Assembly (NCBI GenBank): GCA_965248775.1
Contig: OZ252150.1
Span: forward strand, 2,356,001 to 2,420,000
Reading direction: 5' to 3'
DNA: 64,000 nt
DNA from: JBHHUI01 sp965248775
GTDB lineage: Bacteria > Chloroflexota > Anaerolineae > Anaerolineales > JBHHUI01
The notes beneath the pieces are model-generated. The model was not told where the DNA came from. It made no database searches and saw only the letters and a program-made list of their open reading frames with translations. Position numbers and translations under genes: made by a program. This document shows positions 17,908 through 26,383 of the stretch, one piece after another (position 1 is the first letter of the stretch; each line of letters begins with the position of its first letter).

Positions 17908-18596
17908 TACGCAGTTTGTGGCTCCCGCGTTGACTGCGGTGGTGTGACCGACGGTTGGTGGAAATATAGCGGCGCGAGTGTTGCTGTGTCGTCTGCTGCA
18001 CCAGCTGCTAGGCGCGCGTGTGCCAGTCCGGCCAATATGCTCGCCCGCCGTACGTTCAAAGATGGGGGGGCGAACTGTGCTTTACCGCGTAGGAGGCTCC
18101 GCCCAGTTTCGTCGATTTCTCCGCAAACGTAAACCAATTCATCTAGCGTTGCGACGACAGCCTCCCAGGTTGTAATCTCAACTTCCACTTGCGGGCGCCA
18201 GCCAGCATCTTCCCAGGCGTATTCAGCAACTGCAATGCGTCTGCGTCCTGCTTGGAGTGCTGCGAGCAGCGTCCCGCTGAATTCTGGTTGTGCGCTCGCA
18301 ACGATGTCTAATGTGGGGATTCCCACCACAGCGCAATTGTTGGCTATTGCCAGGCCCTTGGCGAGGCCCAAACCAATGCGAAGTCCGGTAAACGATCCGG
18401 GGCCAATCGCAACGCCAATTGCTCGCAGATCGGCAGCTGTAACACCGGCGCGGCGCAGCACCCGCTCGACAGCTGGAGCCAGCTCGCGTGTGTGATTGTT
18501 TTCAGTGCGCCAATTGTGCTCGGCGAGGACTTCCGTTTCGAGGGCGAGTGCGATCCCCACCTGCCTGGTGGCTGTGTCGATTGCCAGGATCATCAC
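17907..18596 (-). CDS. tsaB: tRNA threonylcarbamoyladenosine biosynthesis protein TsaB
   Basis: A 229-residue ASKHA-fold protein that scaffolds TsaD in making the t6A base at position 37 of ANN-reading tRNAs. The N-terminus MMILAIDTATRQVGIAL and the loop IGVAIGPGSFTGLRIGL are signature TsaB sequences. It overlaps tsaE by 4 nt and rimI by 1 nt, forming a tight tsaE-tsaB-rimI unit. No tsaD lies in this window, so the catalytic partner is encoded elsewhere. Confidence 0.93.
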   Translation of the reverse strand: MMILAIDTATRQVGIALALETEVLAEHNWRTENNHTRELAPAVERVLRRAGVTAADLRAIGVAIGPGSFTGLRIGLGLAKGLAIANNCAVVGIPTLDIVASAQPEFSGTLLAALQAGRRRIAVAEYAWEDAGWRPQVEVEITTWEAVVATLDELVYVCGEIDETGRSLLRGKAQFAPPSLNVRRASILAGLAHARLAAGAADDTATLAPLYFHQPSVTPPQSTREPQTA

Positions 18597-19099
18597 GCCA
18601 CCTGCTGACCGAAACTGGCTTTGCGGAAGTCAACCATCAATTGTTCAAAGCGTTCCCCATCCGGATTTAAATGCAGTGCCCTTCTCTCGTTCCCCAAATA
18701 GTCAAGCGAAATCCACAACCGTTCTTGGGGCAGCCAATCCGTGACATGTTCAGGCCATTCAATTAAAAGCGTCTTCTGAGCGTCCAGACGTTCAGGAAAC
18801 CCACTACTGACGATGTCTGCTTCGGAACCGAGCCGATAAGCATCGACATGATGAAGGGCGGCGCCATCTGCGCGGTGATACTCGTTGACAATGACAAATG
18901 TCGGACTGGTGACCTGTTCCAGTGCACCCCAACCGCGCCCGATGCCGACAGCAATAGTCGTCTTGCCTGCGCCGAGTTCCCCGCTAAGGCAAACAACATC
19001 ACCCGGTTGCAGCAATTGGCCGATACGCATACCAAAGCGCTGCGTCTGCTCTGCGCTCTGGCTCGTAAAGTCGAGCCCGTGGGGATCAAGGATTGGCAT
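18593..19099 (-). CDS. tsaE: tRNA threonylcarbamoyladenosine biosynthesis ATPase TsaE
   Basis: A 168-residue P-loop ATPase that drives the TsaB-TsaD complex. Walker A is GELGAGKTT at residues 40-48, followed by TSPTFVIVNEY and LHHVDAYRLG, all hallmarks of TsaE. The ATG at 19099 (MPILDPHGLDF) gives the usual family length; an upstream extension to 19198 would run across the putative promoter. First gene of the tsaE-tsaB-rimI unit. Confidence 0.93.
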   Translation of the reverse strand: MPILDPHGLDFTSQSAEQTQRFGMRIGQLLQPGDVVCLSGELGAGKTTIAVGIGRGWGALEQVTSPTFVIVNEYHRADGAALHHVDAYRLGSEADIVSSGFPERLDAQKTLLIEWPEHVTDWLPQERLWISLDYLGNERRALHLNPDGERFEQLMVDFRKASFGQQVA

Positions 19100-19135
19100 T
19101 GCGGAAATAAAAGTACTGCGTAAGGATGGAAGTTG

Positions 19136-19164
19136 ATTATAACGGGCGCAATCGGGGTCGACAA
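19136..19164 (-). promoter_or_regulatory. Putative promoter of tsaE-tsaB-rimI
   Basis: On the minus strand, TTGTCG (19164-19159) and a perfect TATAAT (19141-19136) are 17 nt apart. The start would fall near 19129, about 30 nt before the tsaE ATG. It lies in the 115-nt gap between tsaE and the divergent phosphoesterase gene. Confidence 0.5.
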
Positions 19165-19214
19165 GAGCATGGCGGTGTACACGGACACTTTCAGTCATGT
19201 TATCATCGCAGAGA

Positions 19215-19943
19215 ATGCAAATCCTTGTAATTTCTGATATTCATGCCAACCTGGTTGCACTCGAATCGGTCCTTGAGGATGCCGAGGGGAAATACGATTC
19301 TGTCTGGTGTCTTGGCGATCTGGTCGGCTATGGCCCAGACCCGAATGAATGTATAGATCGGGTGCGTGCTCTGCCGGGCTTGCGCTGCCTGGTGGGAAAT
19401 CACGACAAGGCTGCAATCGGTGATGTCGATCTGGCCGATTTCAATTTAGATGCGCGCTTCGCTGTGGAATGGACGCAAGAAGCATTGTATTCGGAGAACC
19501 TGGACTATCTGGAAAACCTCCCCGAGAGAGAGATTGATGTCCCCTTTACACGTGTTCACGGCAGCCCGCGGGCGCCGGTGTGGGAGTACATCCTTGACCG
19601 TAACATCGCAACACAAAACTTCCACTATTTTGAGACCGACATTTGTCTGGTTGGGCATACGCACATTCCTGTCATTTACCGGGAAAGTGATGGTGTGAGT
19701 CATGAATCCTATCCGGATTACCAATCCCCTCTCGATTTGAAATCAGGGCGTTATATTCTCAATCCGGGCAGCGTGGGTCAACCACGCGATGGCGACCCGA
19801 ATGCCGCGTACGCGCTCCTCGATTTGGAGACGCTTGCCTGGCAGCATTGCCGTGTATCCTACGAGATTCCCGAAACCCAGCGACGAATGGAAGCGCACGA
19901 TCTCCCGCCACGGCTCTCCCTGCGCCTGTCGAAGGGTTGGTAA
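19215..19943 (+). CDS. Metallophosphoesterase (calcineurin-like, YfcE/MJ0936 type)
   Basis: A 242-residue cytoplasmic protein with the complete two-metal phosphoesterase set: SDIHAN, GDLVGYGPDP, GNHDKA and GHTHIP, plus NPGSVGQPRDGD near the C-terminus. Relatives hydrolyse phosphodiesters or phosphomonoesters with Mn2+ or Fe2+/Zn2+; many are annotated as predicted phosphodiesterases or diadenosine tetraphosphatases. The ATG at 19215 (MQILVISDIHANL) puts the first metal motif at the usual place. It is divergent from tsaE. The physiological substrate is unknown. Confidence 0.9.
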   Translation: MQILVISDIHANLVALESVLEDAEGKYDSVWCLGDLVGYGPDPNECIDRVRALPGLRCLVGNHDKAAIGDVDLADFNLDARFAVEWTQEALYSENLDYLENLPEREIDVPFTRVHGSPRAPVWEYILDRNIATQNFHYFETDICLVGHTHIPVIYRESDGVSHESYPDYQSPLDLKSGRYILNPGSVGQPRDGDPNAAYALLDLETLAWQHCRVSYEIPETQRRMEAHDLPPRLSLRLSKGW

Positions 19944-20009
19944 AAGGAACCTTCACGAGCGATTTGGCGTCTACAAAGTTACAACGACATTCCTGATGGA
20001 GGCTTCGCA

Positions 20010-20951
20010 ATGAAACGTCAATTTATAATTTTGTTATCTCTGAGCGTACTTGTGCTTTCGGCCTGTGCCGCCGCAGCTCCGGCTGCCGCGCCATTTGTCG
20101 ACACATCTTCTTTCTCGGGTGAGGCGGAAGAGGTCCGCGCGGTGTCTGTTGAGGCGGAAGATGCTGTTGCCCGTGATGGAGATACCGGGAGTAGTTTTGG
20201 TGCGCAGGAACAGGTGCAACAAGAGCGTTTGGTGATCTACAACGCCAATCTGGCGCTCGTTGTAGACGATCCTGTTGAATCGCTCGACACCATATCCGAC
20301 CTGGCCACGAGCTTTGGCGGCTTTGTTGTCAATTCAAACTTGTACGAATCCAGCTATCGTGTCGGCGACGAATACCGTCCGGTACACGAGGCGAACATCA
20401 CCATCCGCGTTCCGGCGGAACGCTTGGACGAGGTGCTGGATCAGTTGAAAGGCTTGGCCGTCGAAGTGGATTCCGAATCCATCTCCGGGCAAGATGTGAC
20501 GCAGGAGTACACTGACCTCGCCAGCCGTCTTCGCAATCTTGCAAGCGCAGAAGCGCAGTTGAAAACGATCATGGACGGCGCAGTAAAGACGGAAGATGTA
20601 TTGGCCGTGTACAACGAGTTGGTCGTAGTGCAGGGACAGATCGAAGTCATTAAGGGTCAGATGCAATACTTTGAGCAGTCAGCCCGACTCTCGGTGGTTA
20701 GCATTCAACTCATTCCTAACATTGCCAACGAGCCGATCGATGTAAGTGGTTGGCAGCCGCTTGTGGTCGCACGTGAAGCGCTGGAGGATTTGGTGCGTGG
20801 TTTGCAGTTCGCGGGGGACGTACTCATTCGCGGTGTGATTTGTCTCGGCCCAGTTGTGCTCATCTTCGGTCTGCCTGGTTTTCTCGGTCTTCGTGCTCTG
20901 ATCCGGCGAAGACGAGCGGCGAGAAAAGTTGTTGCCAGCGATGAGAAGTAA
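20010..20951 (+). CDS. DUF4349 domain lipoprotein
   Basis: A 313-residue protein with a signal peptide ending in a lipobox (VLVLSAC, Cys 19). A low-complexity linker follows, then a DUF4349 domain: LVIYNANLALVVDD, EANITIRVPAERLDEVLDQL and EYTDLASRLRNLASAEAQL. A coiled-coil-like stretch and one C-terminal membrane segment (LIFGLPGFLGLRAL) with a basic tail complete it. It is probably anchored outside the membrane at both ends. The function of the domain is not established. A GGAGG-like site (TGGAGGC) sits before the ATG. Confidence 0.85.
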   Translation: MKRQFIILLSLSVLVLSACAAAAPAAAPFVDTSSFSGEAEEVRAVSVEAEDAVARDGDTGSSFGAQEQVQQERLVIYNANLALVVDDPVESLDTISDLATSFGGFVVNSNLYESSYRVGDEYRPVHEANITIRVPAERLDEVLDQLKGLAVEVDSESISGQDVTQEYTDLASRLRNLASAEAQLKTIMDGAVKTEDVLAVYNELVVVQGQIEVIKGQMQYFEQSARLSVVSIQLIPNIANEPIDVSGWQPLVVAREALEDLVRGLQFAGDVLIRGVICLGPVVLIFGLPGFLGLRALIRRRRAARKVVASDEK

Positions 20952-21070
20952 TAAGGCCCGGTAATCGAATTCGGAAGGGCGAGTGTCCCAGTGGCCTCGC
21001 CCCTTTTGTTTTAATGGTCGCACTGAAGACGACACTCACTGGTCTCGGTGCACTGTATAATTCAACTGTT

Positions 21071-21577
21071 ATGCCAGATACAACCCCGAAGCTTTCCCAT
21101 ATCGATGAGCAAGGTCGCGCACACATGGTGGATGTGGGGCACAAGCCGGATTCCGAGCGCATTGCTGTCGCCAAAGGTGAAGTCCAGATGCGGCCTGAAA
21201 CCCTGGCGCTCATTCGGGCTGGCAACTTGAAAAAAGGGGATGTATTTACAACAGCACAGCTTGCCGGCGTAATGGCTGCCAAACGCACCTCGGATCTAAT
21301 TCCGCTCTGCCACCCGCTCCCACTCAGTCATATCGATGTGCAATTGGAGGTGTCTGATGGCCTGGGAGATGGGAGCCAGCCCGGGGTGGAGATCACCGCC
21401 ACCGTTCGCACGCATGCCAAGACCGGCGTCGAAATGGAAGCGCTTACAGCCGTTTCGGTAGCTGCGCTCACGGTCTACGATATGGCAAAGGCTGCCGAAA
21501 AGACCATGCGCATTGCCAATGTCCGTCTGGTGGAGAAACGTGGTGGTATGAGTGGCGATATTATCAATGAACAATGA
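21071..21577 (+). CDS. moaC: Cyclic pyranopterin monophosphate synthase
   Basis: A 168-residue enzyme of the first step of molybdenum cofactor synthesis. It converts the 3',8-cyclo-GTP made by MoaA to cyclic pyranopterin monophosphate. Family motifs LIPLCHPLPLSHIDV and KTGVEMEALTAVSVAALTVY are complete, and the protein ends RLVEKRGGMSGDI as usual. I use the ATG at 21071 (MPDTTPKLSHIDEQGRAHM), which gives the normal length. The fused moaD-moaE gene follows 55 nt downstream; moaA is not in the window. mobA lies at 61.9-62.6 kb. Confidence 0.95.
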   Translation: MPDTTPKLSHIDEQGRAHMVDVGHKPDSERIAVAKGEVQMRPETLALIRAGNLKKGDVFTTAQLAGVMAAKRTSDLIPLCHPLPLSHIDVQLEVSDGLGDGSQPGVEITATVRTHAKTGVEMEALTAVSVAALTVYDMAKAAEKTMRIANVRLVEKRGGMSGDIINEQ

Positions 21578-21632
21578 GAAATCAACACTACACGATAAAA
21601 CATTTACTGCCTTGTTGTCTTGCTAATTTCCA

Positions 21633-22403
21633 ATGCTCATAACTGTGCTTTTCTTCGCAACCTTAAAAGACCGCGCAAAGACCAACCGGCTGGAGTTCGA
21701 ACTGTCGGATGAAGCTACAGTGGATGAACTCAAAGCAGCCCTCGCTGAACAATTGCCTGACCTGTCGCCGGCTTTGCCAACAGCACTGGTTTCTATTAAT
21801 CACGAATTCGCCTTCCCAACTGAGGCGGTACCCGCTGGAGCGGAAGTGGCCCTGTTCCCGCCAGTGAGCGGTGGCTCAAATCTTCATTCTCAAATATCGG
21901 AGGCAACCACCATCCGGCGTGTCACCGACGCAGAACTCGATCTGAATGAACTGGTGACCTCGATTACTGTGCCCGAGACGGGCGCGGTTTGCCTTTTCAC
22001 TGGCATGGTGCGGGGCAAGACTACCCGTTCCGGCGATGGCTATGAACCGCACGACACCGAGTATCTTGAGTACGAGGCCTATGTCCCCATGGCCGAAGAT
22101 AAAATGCAACAAGTCGCCGACGAGATTCGGATGCGCTGGCCGCTCGTGGTGGGCATTGCTATTGTGCAGCGCGTTGGCACGCTGCGTCCCGGGACGCCTA
22201 CCGTGTTGATCGCCTGCTCGGCCGGGCATCGTGACACAGGTGTCTTTGAGGCTGCACGCTATGGCATTGACCGATTAAAAGAAATCGTGCCCGTATGGAA
22301 AAAAGAGGTCGGCTCAGGTGGCGAGTCCTGGGTCGAAGGTCAATACATGCCAGACGAAACTGACCGCACACACTCCACAAGGGACAGTCATACAACAAAC
22401 TAA
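21633..22403 (+). CDS. MoaD-MoaE fusion, molybdopterin synthase
   Basis: A 256-residue protein joining both subunits of molybdopterin synthase. Residues 1-81 are the ubiquitin-like MoaD domain, starting MLITVLFFATLKDRA and ending FPPVSGG with Gly80-Gly81, the motif whose free C-terminus is normally thiocarboxylated. Residues from about 93 onward are MoaE: GAVCLFTGMVRGKT, YLEYEAYVPMAEDKM, IVQRVGTLRPG, ACSAGHRDTGVFEAARY and VPVWKKE with the catalytic lysines. The mycobacterial MoaX fusion, which is cleaved after the equivalent glycine, is the known parallel. The threonine synthase gene starts 2 nt after the stop. Confidence 0.92.
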   Translation: MLITVLFFATLKDRAKTNRLEFELSDEATVDELKAALAEQLPDLSPALPTALVSINHEFAFPTEAVPAGAEVALFPPVSGGSNLHSQISEATTIRRVTDAELDLNELVTSITVPETGAVCLFTGMVRGKTTRSGDGYEPHDTEYLEYEAYVPMAEDKMQQVADEIRMRWPLVVGIAIVQRVGTLRPGTPTVLIACSAGHRDTGVFEAARYGIDRLKEIVPVWKKEVGSGGESWVEGQYMPDETDRTHSTRDSHTTN

Positions 22404-22405
22404 CC

Positions 22406-23515
22406 GTGTACATTTGTACAAGCTGTAAACGTGAGCATCCGGCTGACTTGCGTGATTACCGCTGCCCGGTCTGCAAAGGCTTGCTCGATCTCGAAGAACC
22501 CATTGTCTTCGATCCGGCGCAAGTCGATCAAGAGGATCGCTCGCTGTGGCGTTACCGGCACACCTTCCCATTCCCGGATGACATAGAGCAGATCACGCTT
22601 GGCGAGGGCGGCACGCCCCTCGTCCAATCTGAGATCGAAACTTCTGATGGGCGCGATCACGAAGTCCATTTCAAACTTGAGTATCTGAACCCGACCGGCT
22701 CGTTCAAAGACCGCGGAACAACAGTTTTGCTAACCAACCTGATAGCGCAAGGAATCACCACTGCAGTCGAAGACTCCTCTGGCAATGCCGGTTCTTCCTT
22801 CGCGGCGTACTGTGCGCGGGCGGGGATAGGGGCGCGCGTCTTTGTGCCGTCCTACGCTGCCGCCGGAAAGGTTGCCCAAATCGAGGCGTTCGGCGCAGAA
22901 CTTGTCAAGGTTTCCGGCCCGCGTTCTGCGGCTGCTGAGGCTGTGCAGAAAGCTGCTGCAGCGGGGGCGTTCTATGCGAGTCATAATTATTACCCCATCG
23001 GATTGGTGGGGCTGGCGACAACGGCCTATGAACTCTTCGAGCAGTTAGATGGGCCTCCCGGCATAGTGGTCTTGCCTACCGGGCACGGTACGCAATTATT
23101 AGGAATTTATCGTGGTTTCCGCGCACTGCAAGCTGCGGGTGTGATCGAGCGGATGCCGCAACTCATCGGCGTGCAGGCTGAAGCCTGTGCGCCGCTCTGG
23201 GCATTCTCCGAGTTTGGCCCGGACGGTTTGGCCTTTGTGACCGAGGGTGAGACGTTGGCGGAGGGGGTTCGAATCCTGAAACCCTTACACGGCGATAAAG
23301 TGCTGCAGGCTGTTCATTCCAGCGGTGGGCGCTTCGTGCAAGTCAATGAAATGCAGATCGAGGCAGGCCGAAACGTGTTGGCAAAGAAGGGCCTCTACGT
23401 GGAACCGACTTCGGCAGTTGTCTGGGCTGCGTTGCGTAATGTGCTTTCGGAGAGTACGGTAGGACCGGTGGTCGCGCTACTGACCGGCTCTGGTTACAAA
23501 TATCAGCCCTATTGA
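22406..23515 (+). CDS. thrC: Threonine synthase
   Basis: A 369-residue PLP enzyme converting O-phospho-L-homoserine to threonine and phosphate. A small zinc ribbon with Cys4, Cys7, Cys20 and Cys23 opens the protein. PTGSFKDRG contains the PLP Lys101, SSGNAGSSFAAYCARAG is the phosphate/substrate loop, and VLPTGHGTQLLGIY the Gly-rich PLP-phosphate loop. The start is GTG at 22406, 2 nt after the MoaD-MoaE stop. Threonine synthases and related fold II enzymes are similar, but the N-terminal zinc ribbon and LNPTGSFKDRG favour ThrC. Confidence 0.85.
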   Translation: MYICTSCKREHPADLRDYRCPVCKGLLDLEEPIVFDPAQVDQEDRSLWRYRHTFPFPDDIEQITLGEGGTPLVQSEIETSDGRDHEVHFKLEYLNPTGSFKDRGTTVLLTNLIAQGITTAVEDSSGNAGSSFAAYCARAGIGARVFVPSYAAAGKVAQIEAFGAELVKVSGPRSAAAEAVQKAAAAGAFYASHNYYPIGLVGLATTAYELFEQLDGPPGIVVLPTGHGTQLLGIYRGFRALQAAGVIERMPQLIGVQAEACAPLWAFSEFGPDGLAFVTEGETLAEGVRILKPLHGDKVLQAVHSSGGRFVQVNEMQIEAGRNVLAKKGLYVEPTSAVVWAALRNVLSESTVGPVVALLTGSGYKYQPY

Positions 23516-23572
23516 TCGATTCTCAATGGGCAAATACAATACATCCCTCTGCTATGAAAGGATGGTTCCAAG

Positions 23573-23737
23573 ATGACTGCATCACTAAACCTTCAACGGG
23601 AATATGTGTTGGCAGTAGCGGCGGCATTTCTCGTCGTAGCGATTATTGGTACGGTTGCGCTGGTTATGTTTTTTGTTGCGCAGTCCGATGCCCAACTTGC
23701 CAATAGCGCTGTCAGCTCAGGAATGAGAATTAAATAA
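23573..23737 (+). CDS. Small single-pass membrane protein, 3' end altered by an IS insertion
   Basis: An ATG at 23573 with a purine-rich GAAAGGATGG upstream encodes 54 residues. It starts MTASLNLQREYVLAVAAAFL and has one clear membrane helix (about residues 12-36) followed by FVAQSDAQLANSAVSS. The last codons (GMRIK, stop) come from the left end of the ISAzo13-type element. Removing 23720-25048 joins the frame directly to YMRLGQISAPIAK and a stop at 25088, giving an original protein of about 62 residues. No family recognised. It may work with threonine synthase upstream or the hypothetical genes downstream; there is no evidence either way. Confidence 0.6.
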   Translation: MTASLNLQREYVLAVAAAFLVVAIIGTVALVMFFVAQSDAQLANSAVSSGMRIK

Positions 23738-25048
23738 CTTGTGCAAATGGGAGAGCGCGGTAATTCCATTGGGGCAAGAAATCATCAAAGATAATGCGCA
23801 TGTTGTCCCTGAAATCTGTGGCTACTTTACGACCGGTTTCGTAGACCTGGTCAATAACATGGACAAAAGCTTTCAGTCCGGTCTTGGTGCTGGTTTTTTC
23901 CATCAGTTCTTTGACGAGTTTGCGGCTGGTGAAGATCACGCCTTGGCAAGCGCGGGTAACATGCGGGAAGAAACGGTGTTCGCTGGGGTTGTATTTCGAG
24001 CAATAGGGTGGATAGTGAGCAATGCGAATTTCGACCCCGATTTCATCGGCCAGTGCTTGCAAGTCTTGCTTGAAGATGTAGTAGCGGGAACTGTTACTCC
24101 CGCCGCCATCGCAAAGCACGAGAATAGAAGTGGCGTTGGGATAGTGGTAGTGGCCGTATGTGTACCACCAATGGCGAAAGCTATCGCAAGCGAATTCACT
24201 GGTATCATGACTGCCGCCGAGTTGGATGTAGCCGACATTGAGACGCAAGTCGTAGAGACTGTGAGGAATGCTGACCCCAGCAGCATAGCTGTTGAAATCA
24301 TGGTCATAAGTTTGCAGTTCTTCCAGGGTGTACAAATGTCCGTCTCGGTAGAAATTGCCCAGATATTCCTTTTTCTTGCTGTCCATGCTGACAATGGGAT
24401 TGCCCGCCGCTTCGAATTCGGTCTTGAGCCGCGTGATGTTCTCAAATTGCTCGTTGCGGTTTTCAATCTCGGCCTTCAAACCGAGTTTCTTTTGCGCTTT
24501 TCGGCGGCGATAGTTGTGCTTCTGCAGCAACTTGCGCACCACATATTTGCTGACCACGATGTCGTGCTCGGCCCGCAACGCCGCAACAATCTCGCCCGGG
24601 GTCAGGTTCGTCCAGCGCACCCTCTCGTCCATCGGGTCACCGGCTGTGTGCTCGCGCAACACTGCCAGGAACTTCTCAGCAAGTTGCGCCCCCCATGTGA
24701 CGTAGTACGGTTTGCGTCCGCCGCCTGGCTTCCGAATGCGCTGCTCCACTTCGCCCTTGGGCAAGCCACTGACTTCGCGGGCGCCTTTGCTCACCGTGTT
24801 GCGACTGCACCCCAACACCCGCGCAATGTAACTCCGTCCGCCGTGTCCAAATCTCAAGGCTTCGAAACCAGCAAAGCGACGCCCATCTTTCTCGTTCAAG
24901 CTGTTGTAAAAGCGGCGCATCATTTCTTCATGTTCGGGCGCATAGGGTTTCATCATGGCCTCCTGGCTAGTGTTCTGATGAAGCCAAGAGAATATCACTG
25001 CTTGCATCCGTTGTGAACCAACTGCCCAAATTATTTAATTCTCGTTCC
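23720..25048. mobile_element. ISAzo13-type insertion sequence
   Basis: A 1,329-bp element with terminal inverted repeats GGAATGAGAATTAAATAA (23720-23737) and its mate at 25031-25048, with one mismatch. One transposase gene fills it on the minus strand, its stop codon lying inside the left repeat. I saw no clear target duplication: the bases outside are CTCA on the left and TATA on the right. It sits inside the small membrane protein gene. Confidence 0.8.
23730..24956 (-). CDS. ISAzo13-family transposase
   Basis: A 408-residue DDE transposase. An N-terminal helix-turn-helix (FGHGGRSYIARVLGCSRNTV) binds the ends. The catalytic triad is visible as VSMDSKKKEYLGNF, ILVLCDGGGSN and KYNPSEHRFF. These match the DDE domain shared by ISAzo13 and the Rhodopirellula transposases. 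The frame extends upstream to 25007; I prefer the ATG at 24956 (MMKPYAPEHEEMMRRFYN), just after a GCC-rich leader. It appears full length, so the element may still be mobile. The 425-codon plus-strand frame over the same bases is a shadow. Confidence 0.9.
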   Translation of the reverse strand: MMKPYAPEHEEMMRRFYNSLNEKDGRRFAGFEALRFGHGGRSYIARVLGCSRNTVSKGAREVSGLPKGEVEQRIRKPGGGRKPYYVTWGAQLAEKFLAVLREHTAGDPMDERVRWTNLTPGEIVAALRAEHDIVVSKYVVRKLLQKHNYRRRKAQKKLGLKAEIENRNEQFENITRLKTEFEAAGNPIVSMDSKKKEYLGNFYRDGHLYTLEELQTYDHDFNSYAAGVSIPHSLYDLRLNVGYIQLGGSHDTSEFACDSFRHWWYTYGHYHYPNATSILVLCDGGGSNSSRYYIFKQDLQALADEIGVEIRIAHYPPYCSKYNPSEHRFFPHVTRACQGVIFTSRKLVKELMEKTSTKTGLKAFVHVIDQVYETGRKVATDFRDNMRIIFDDFLPQWNYRALPFAQVI

Positions 25049-25136
25049 TATATGCGTCTGGGCCAGATCAGCGCTCCCATTGCGAAATAAACCTGCAAGC
25101 TAACTCCGCTGCCTTCTTCAAGAGACCCATTCAAAT

Positions 25137-25532
25137 ATGACTCCAACTATCATGTCCTGGTTTTACTCGTCTCCAGGATCAGATGCCTATCAAATCGCTG
25201 AGCGTGTGCGCCTCACCCTTTGGAATGCCGGTATGGGAGATGCCTGGCTGGATGTCGTCAGCGCTCAGTCTCCGTACAAAATGGTGGGTGTATATAAAAA
25301 CGATCACATGGAGATTGAATGGGTGCCAGGCGAATGGTTTCGCCTGCGCATGCGAGCTGCAGATGAGACGTTGATGGAACGGATGAGCTTTGTGTTAGGT
25401 ATCCGTCCGATGCTGCGCTTCGTAGACTTCGATGCGCACACCAATTGGGAATGGCACATCGACGACTTCAGCGAGCGGTGGCGCGAGCTCTCAGGTAACC
25501 CGGCCTACCAGGAACCAGAGCGCTTCACTTAA
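25137..25532 (+). CDS. Hypothetical protein
   Basis: A 131-residue soluble protein with no family I recognise. It is rich in Trp and aromatic residues (WFYSSPGSDAYQIAERV, MEIEWVPGEWFRLRMR, THWEW-like NWEWHIDDFSERW). No signal peptide or membrane helix. It lies 47 nt after the original end of the IS-disrupted small membrane protein and 66 nt before the next hypothetical gene on the same strand, so the three may form a unit. The coding frame is well kept and the start ATG is unambiguous. Confidence 0.7.
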   Translation: MTPTIMSWFYSSPGSDAYQIAERVRLTLWNAGMGDAWLDVVSAQSPYKMVGVYKNDHMEIEWVPGEWFRLRMRAADETLMERMSFVLGIRPMLRFVDFDAHTNWEWHIDDFSERWRELSGNPAYQEPERFT

Positions 25533-25597
25533 ACCTCGATGCTCTGAAAGAATCCCGGCCACGGGTGTTCTCTACAGAGTGATCTTCCTGCTGAAAA

Positions 25598-26176
25598 ATG
25601 TACAACCCCGCGTTCGACCTGGCAGTCCTAAGTGCATTGCTGGAGGACTTCGAGGCATTCGTTAAGTCGGATGTTGTTTTCTGGCAACTCACCGATTCCG
25701 GACAATTCCAGGAGCGCTTCCCCAAGCTCACAGTCGGCGGGCTGCTGCTCACACGACAGCGCGTACTCCAGTTGCAGGATTCATTTCCTCCGCAGGATCA
25801 ATCGCTTGCCGGACAGCTGCTGGCCGAATTGGAGTCCAAGATCCATTCCTGGCGGGCGAATCTGGAACGAAAAGGATTGGCTGAAATCAATGCGCGCATT
25901 AACTCATGGGTCTGGTTCCTCGAAGAATGTGACGAGAACCCGGTAACCTGCAAGCAGAATTACGTTGGCGATGTCTACGCGCGCACGTATCTCAAGCTTC
26001 TGTTTGATTTGTTGGCCGACAATTCTGAAATCGAATCAGGACAGAGACGCACAAACGCACTCGATGCACGCCTGCGCCAACATTTTGCTGTGGGCGATTT
26101 CGTGTGGGATGAATCTGTCCGCAATGCATTCCCGGCGGACGAATTCTGGTTCCTACACGGTTTCCCCGACTTTTAG
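25598..26176 (+). CDS. Hypothetical protein
   Basis: A 192-residue soluble, probably helical protein, MYNPAFDLAVLSALLEDFEA at the start. It has several amphipathic helices (LLAELESKIHSWRANLERKG) and a C-terminal part with two Trp-rich turns (DFVWDESVRNAFPADEFW). No catalytic motif stands out. Relatives may exist as conserved proteins of unknown function in the same phylum, but I cannot name a family. Same strand as, and 66 nt downstream of, the 131-residue hypothetical gene. Confidence 0.65.
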   Translation: MYNPAFDLAVLSALLEDFEAFVKSDVVFWQLTDSGQFQERFPKLTVGGLLLTRQRVLQLQDSFPPQDQSLAGQLLAELESKIHSWRANLERKGLAEINARINSWVWFLEECDENPVTCKQNYVGDVYARTYLKLLFDLLADNSEIESGQRRTNALDARLRQHFAVGDFVWDESVRNAFPADEFWFLHGFPDF

Positions 26177-26383
26177 CTTTTCAACCCAAGTCGATAGAAT
26201 GTAAAACTGAATATTGCCGGATCAGGGGAGAGCGAAGGAGCTGGCCGTGAAAACTATGGCCGTTATCACAGATTGCACCCACACTTTGCGAGACTGACGG
26301 CGCACTTGCCCGAGCTCAGTGTCGTCATGGATGCGTTCTGGTTTGGCCGCGAGATAGCGCGCGCCGCGCGCTGCGAGATTAAC

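Noticed and set aside
23739..25016. 425-codon plus-strand open frame over the ISAzo13-type element
   Set aside because: It mirrors the transposase gene on the other strand; the minus strand has the DDE motifs and helix-turn-helix, the plus frame has no family features.
23720..25048. Target-site duplication for the ISAzo13-type element
   Set aside because: Bases outside the repeats (CTCA and TATA) do not match, so no duplication is claimed.
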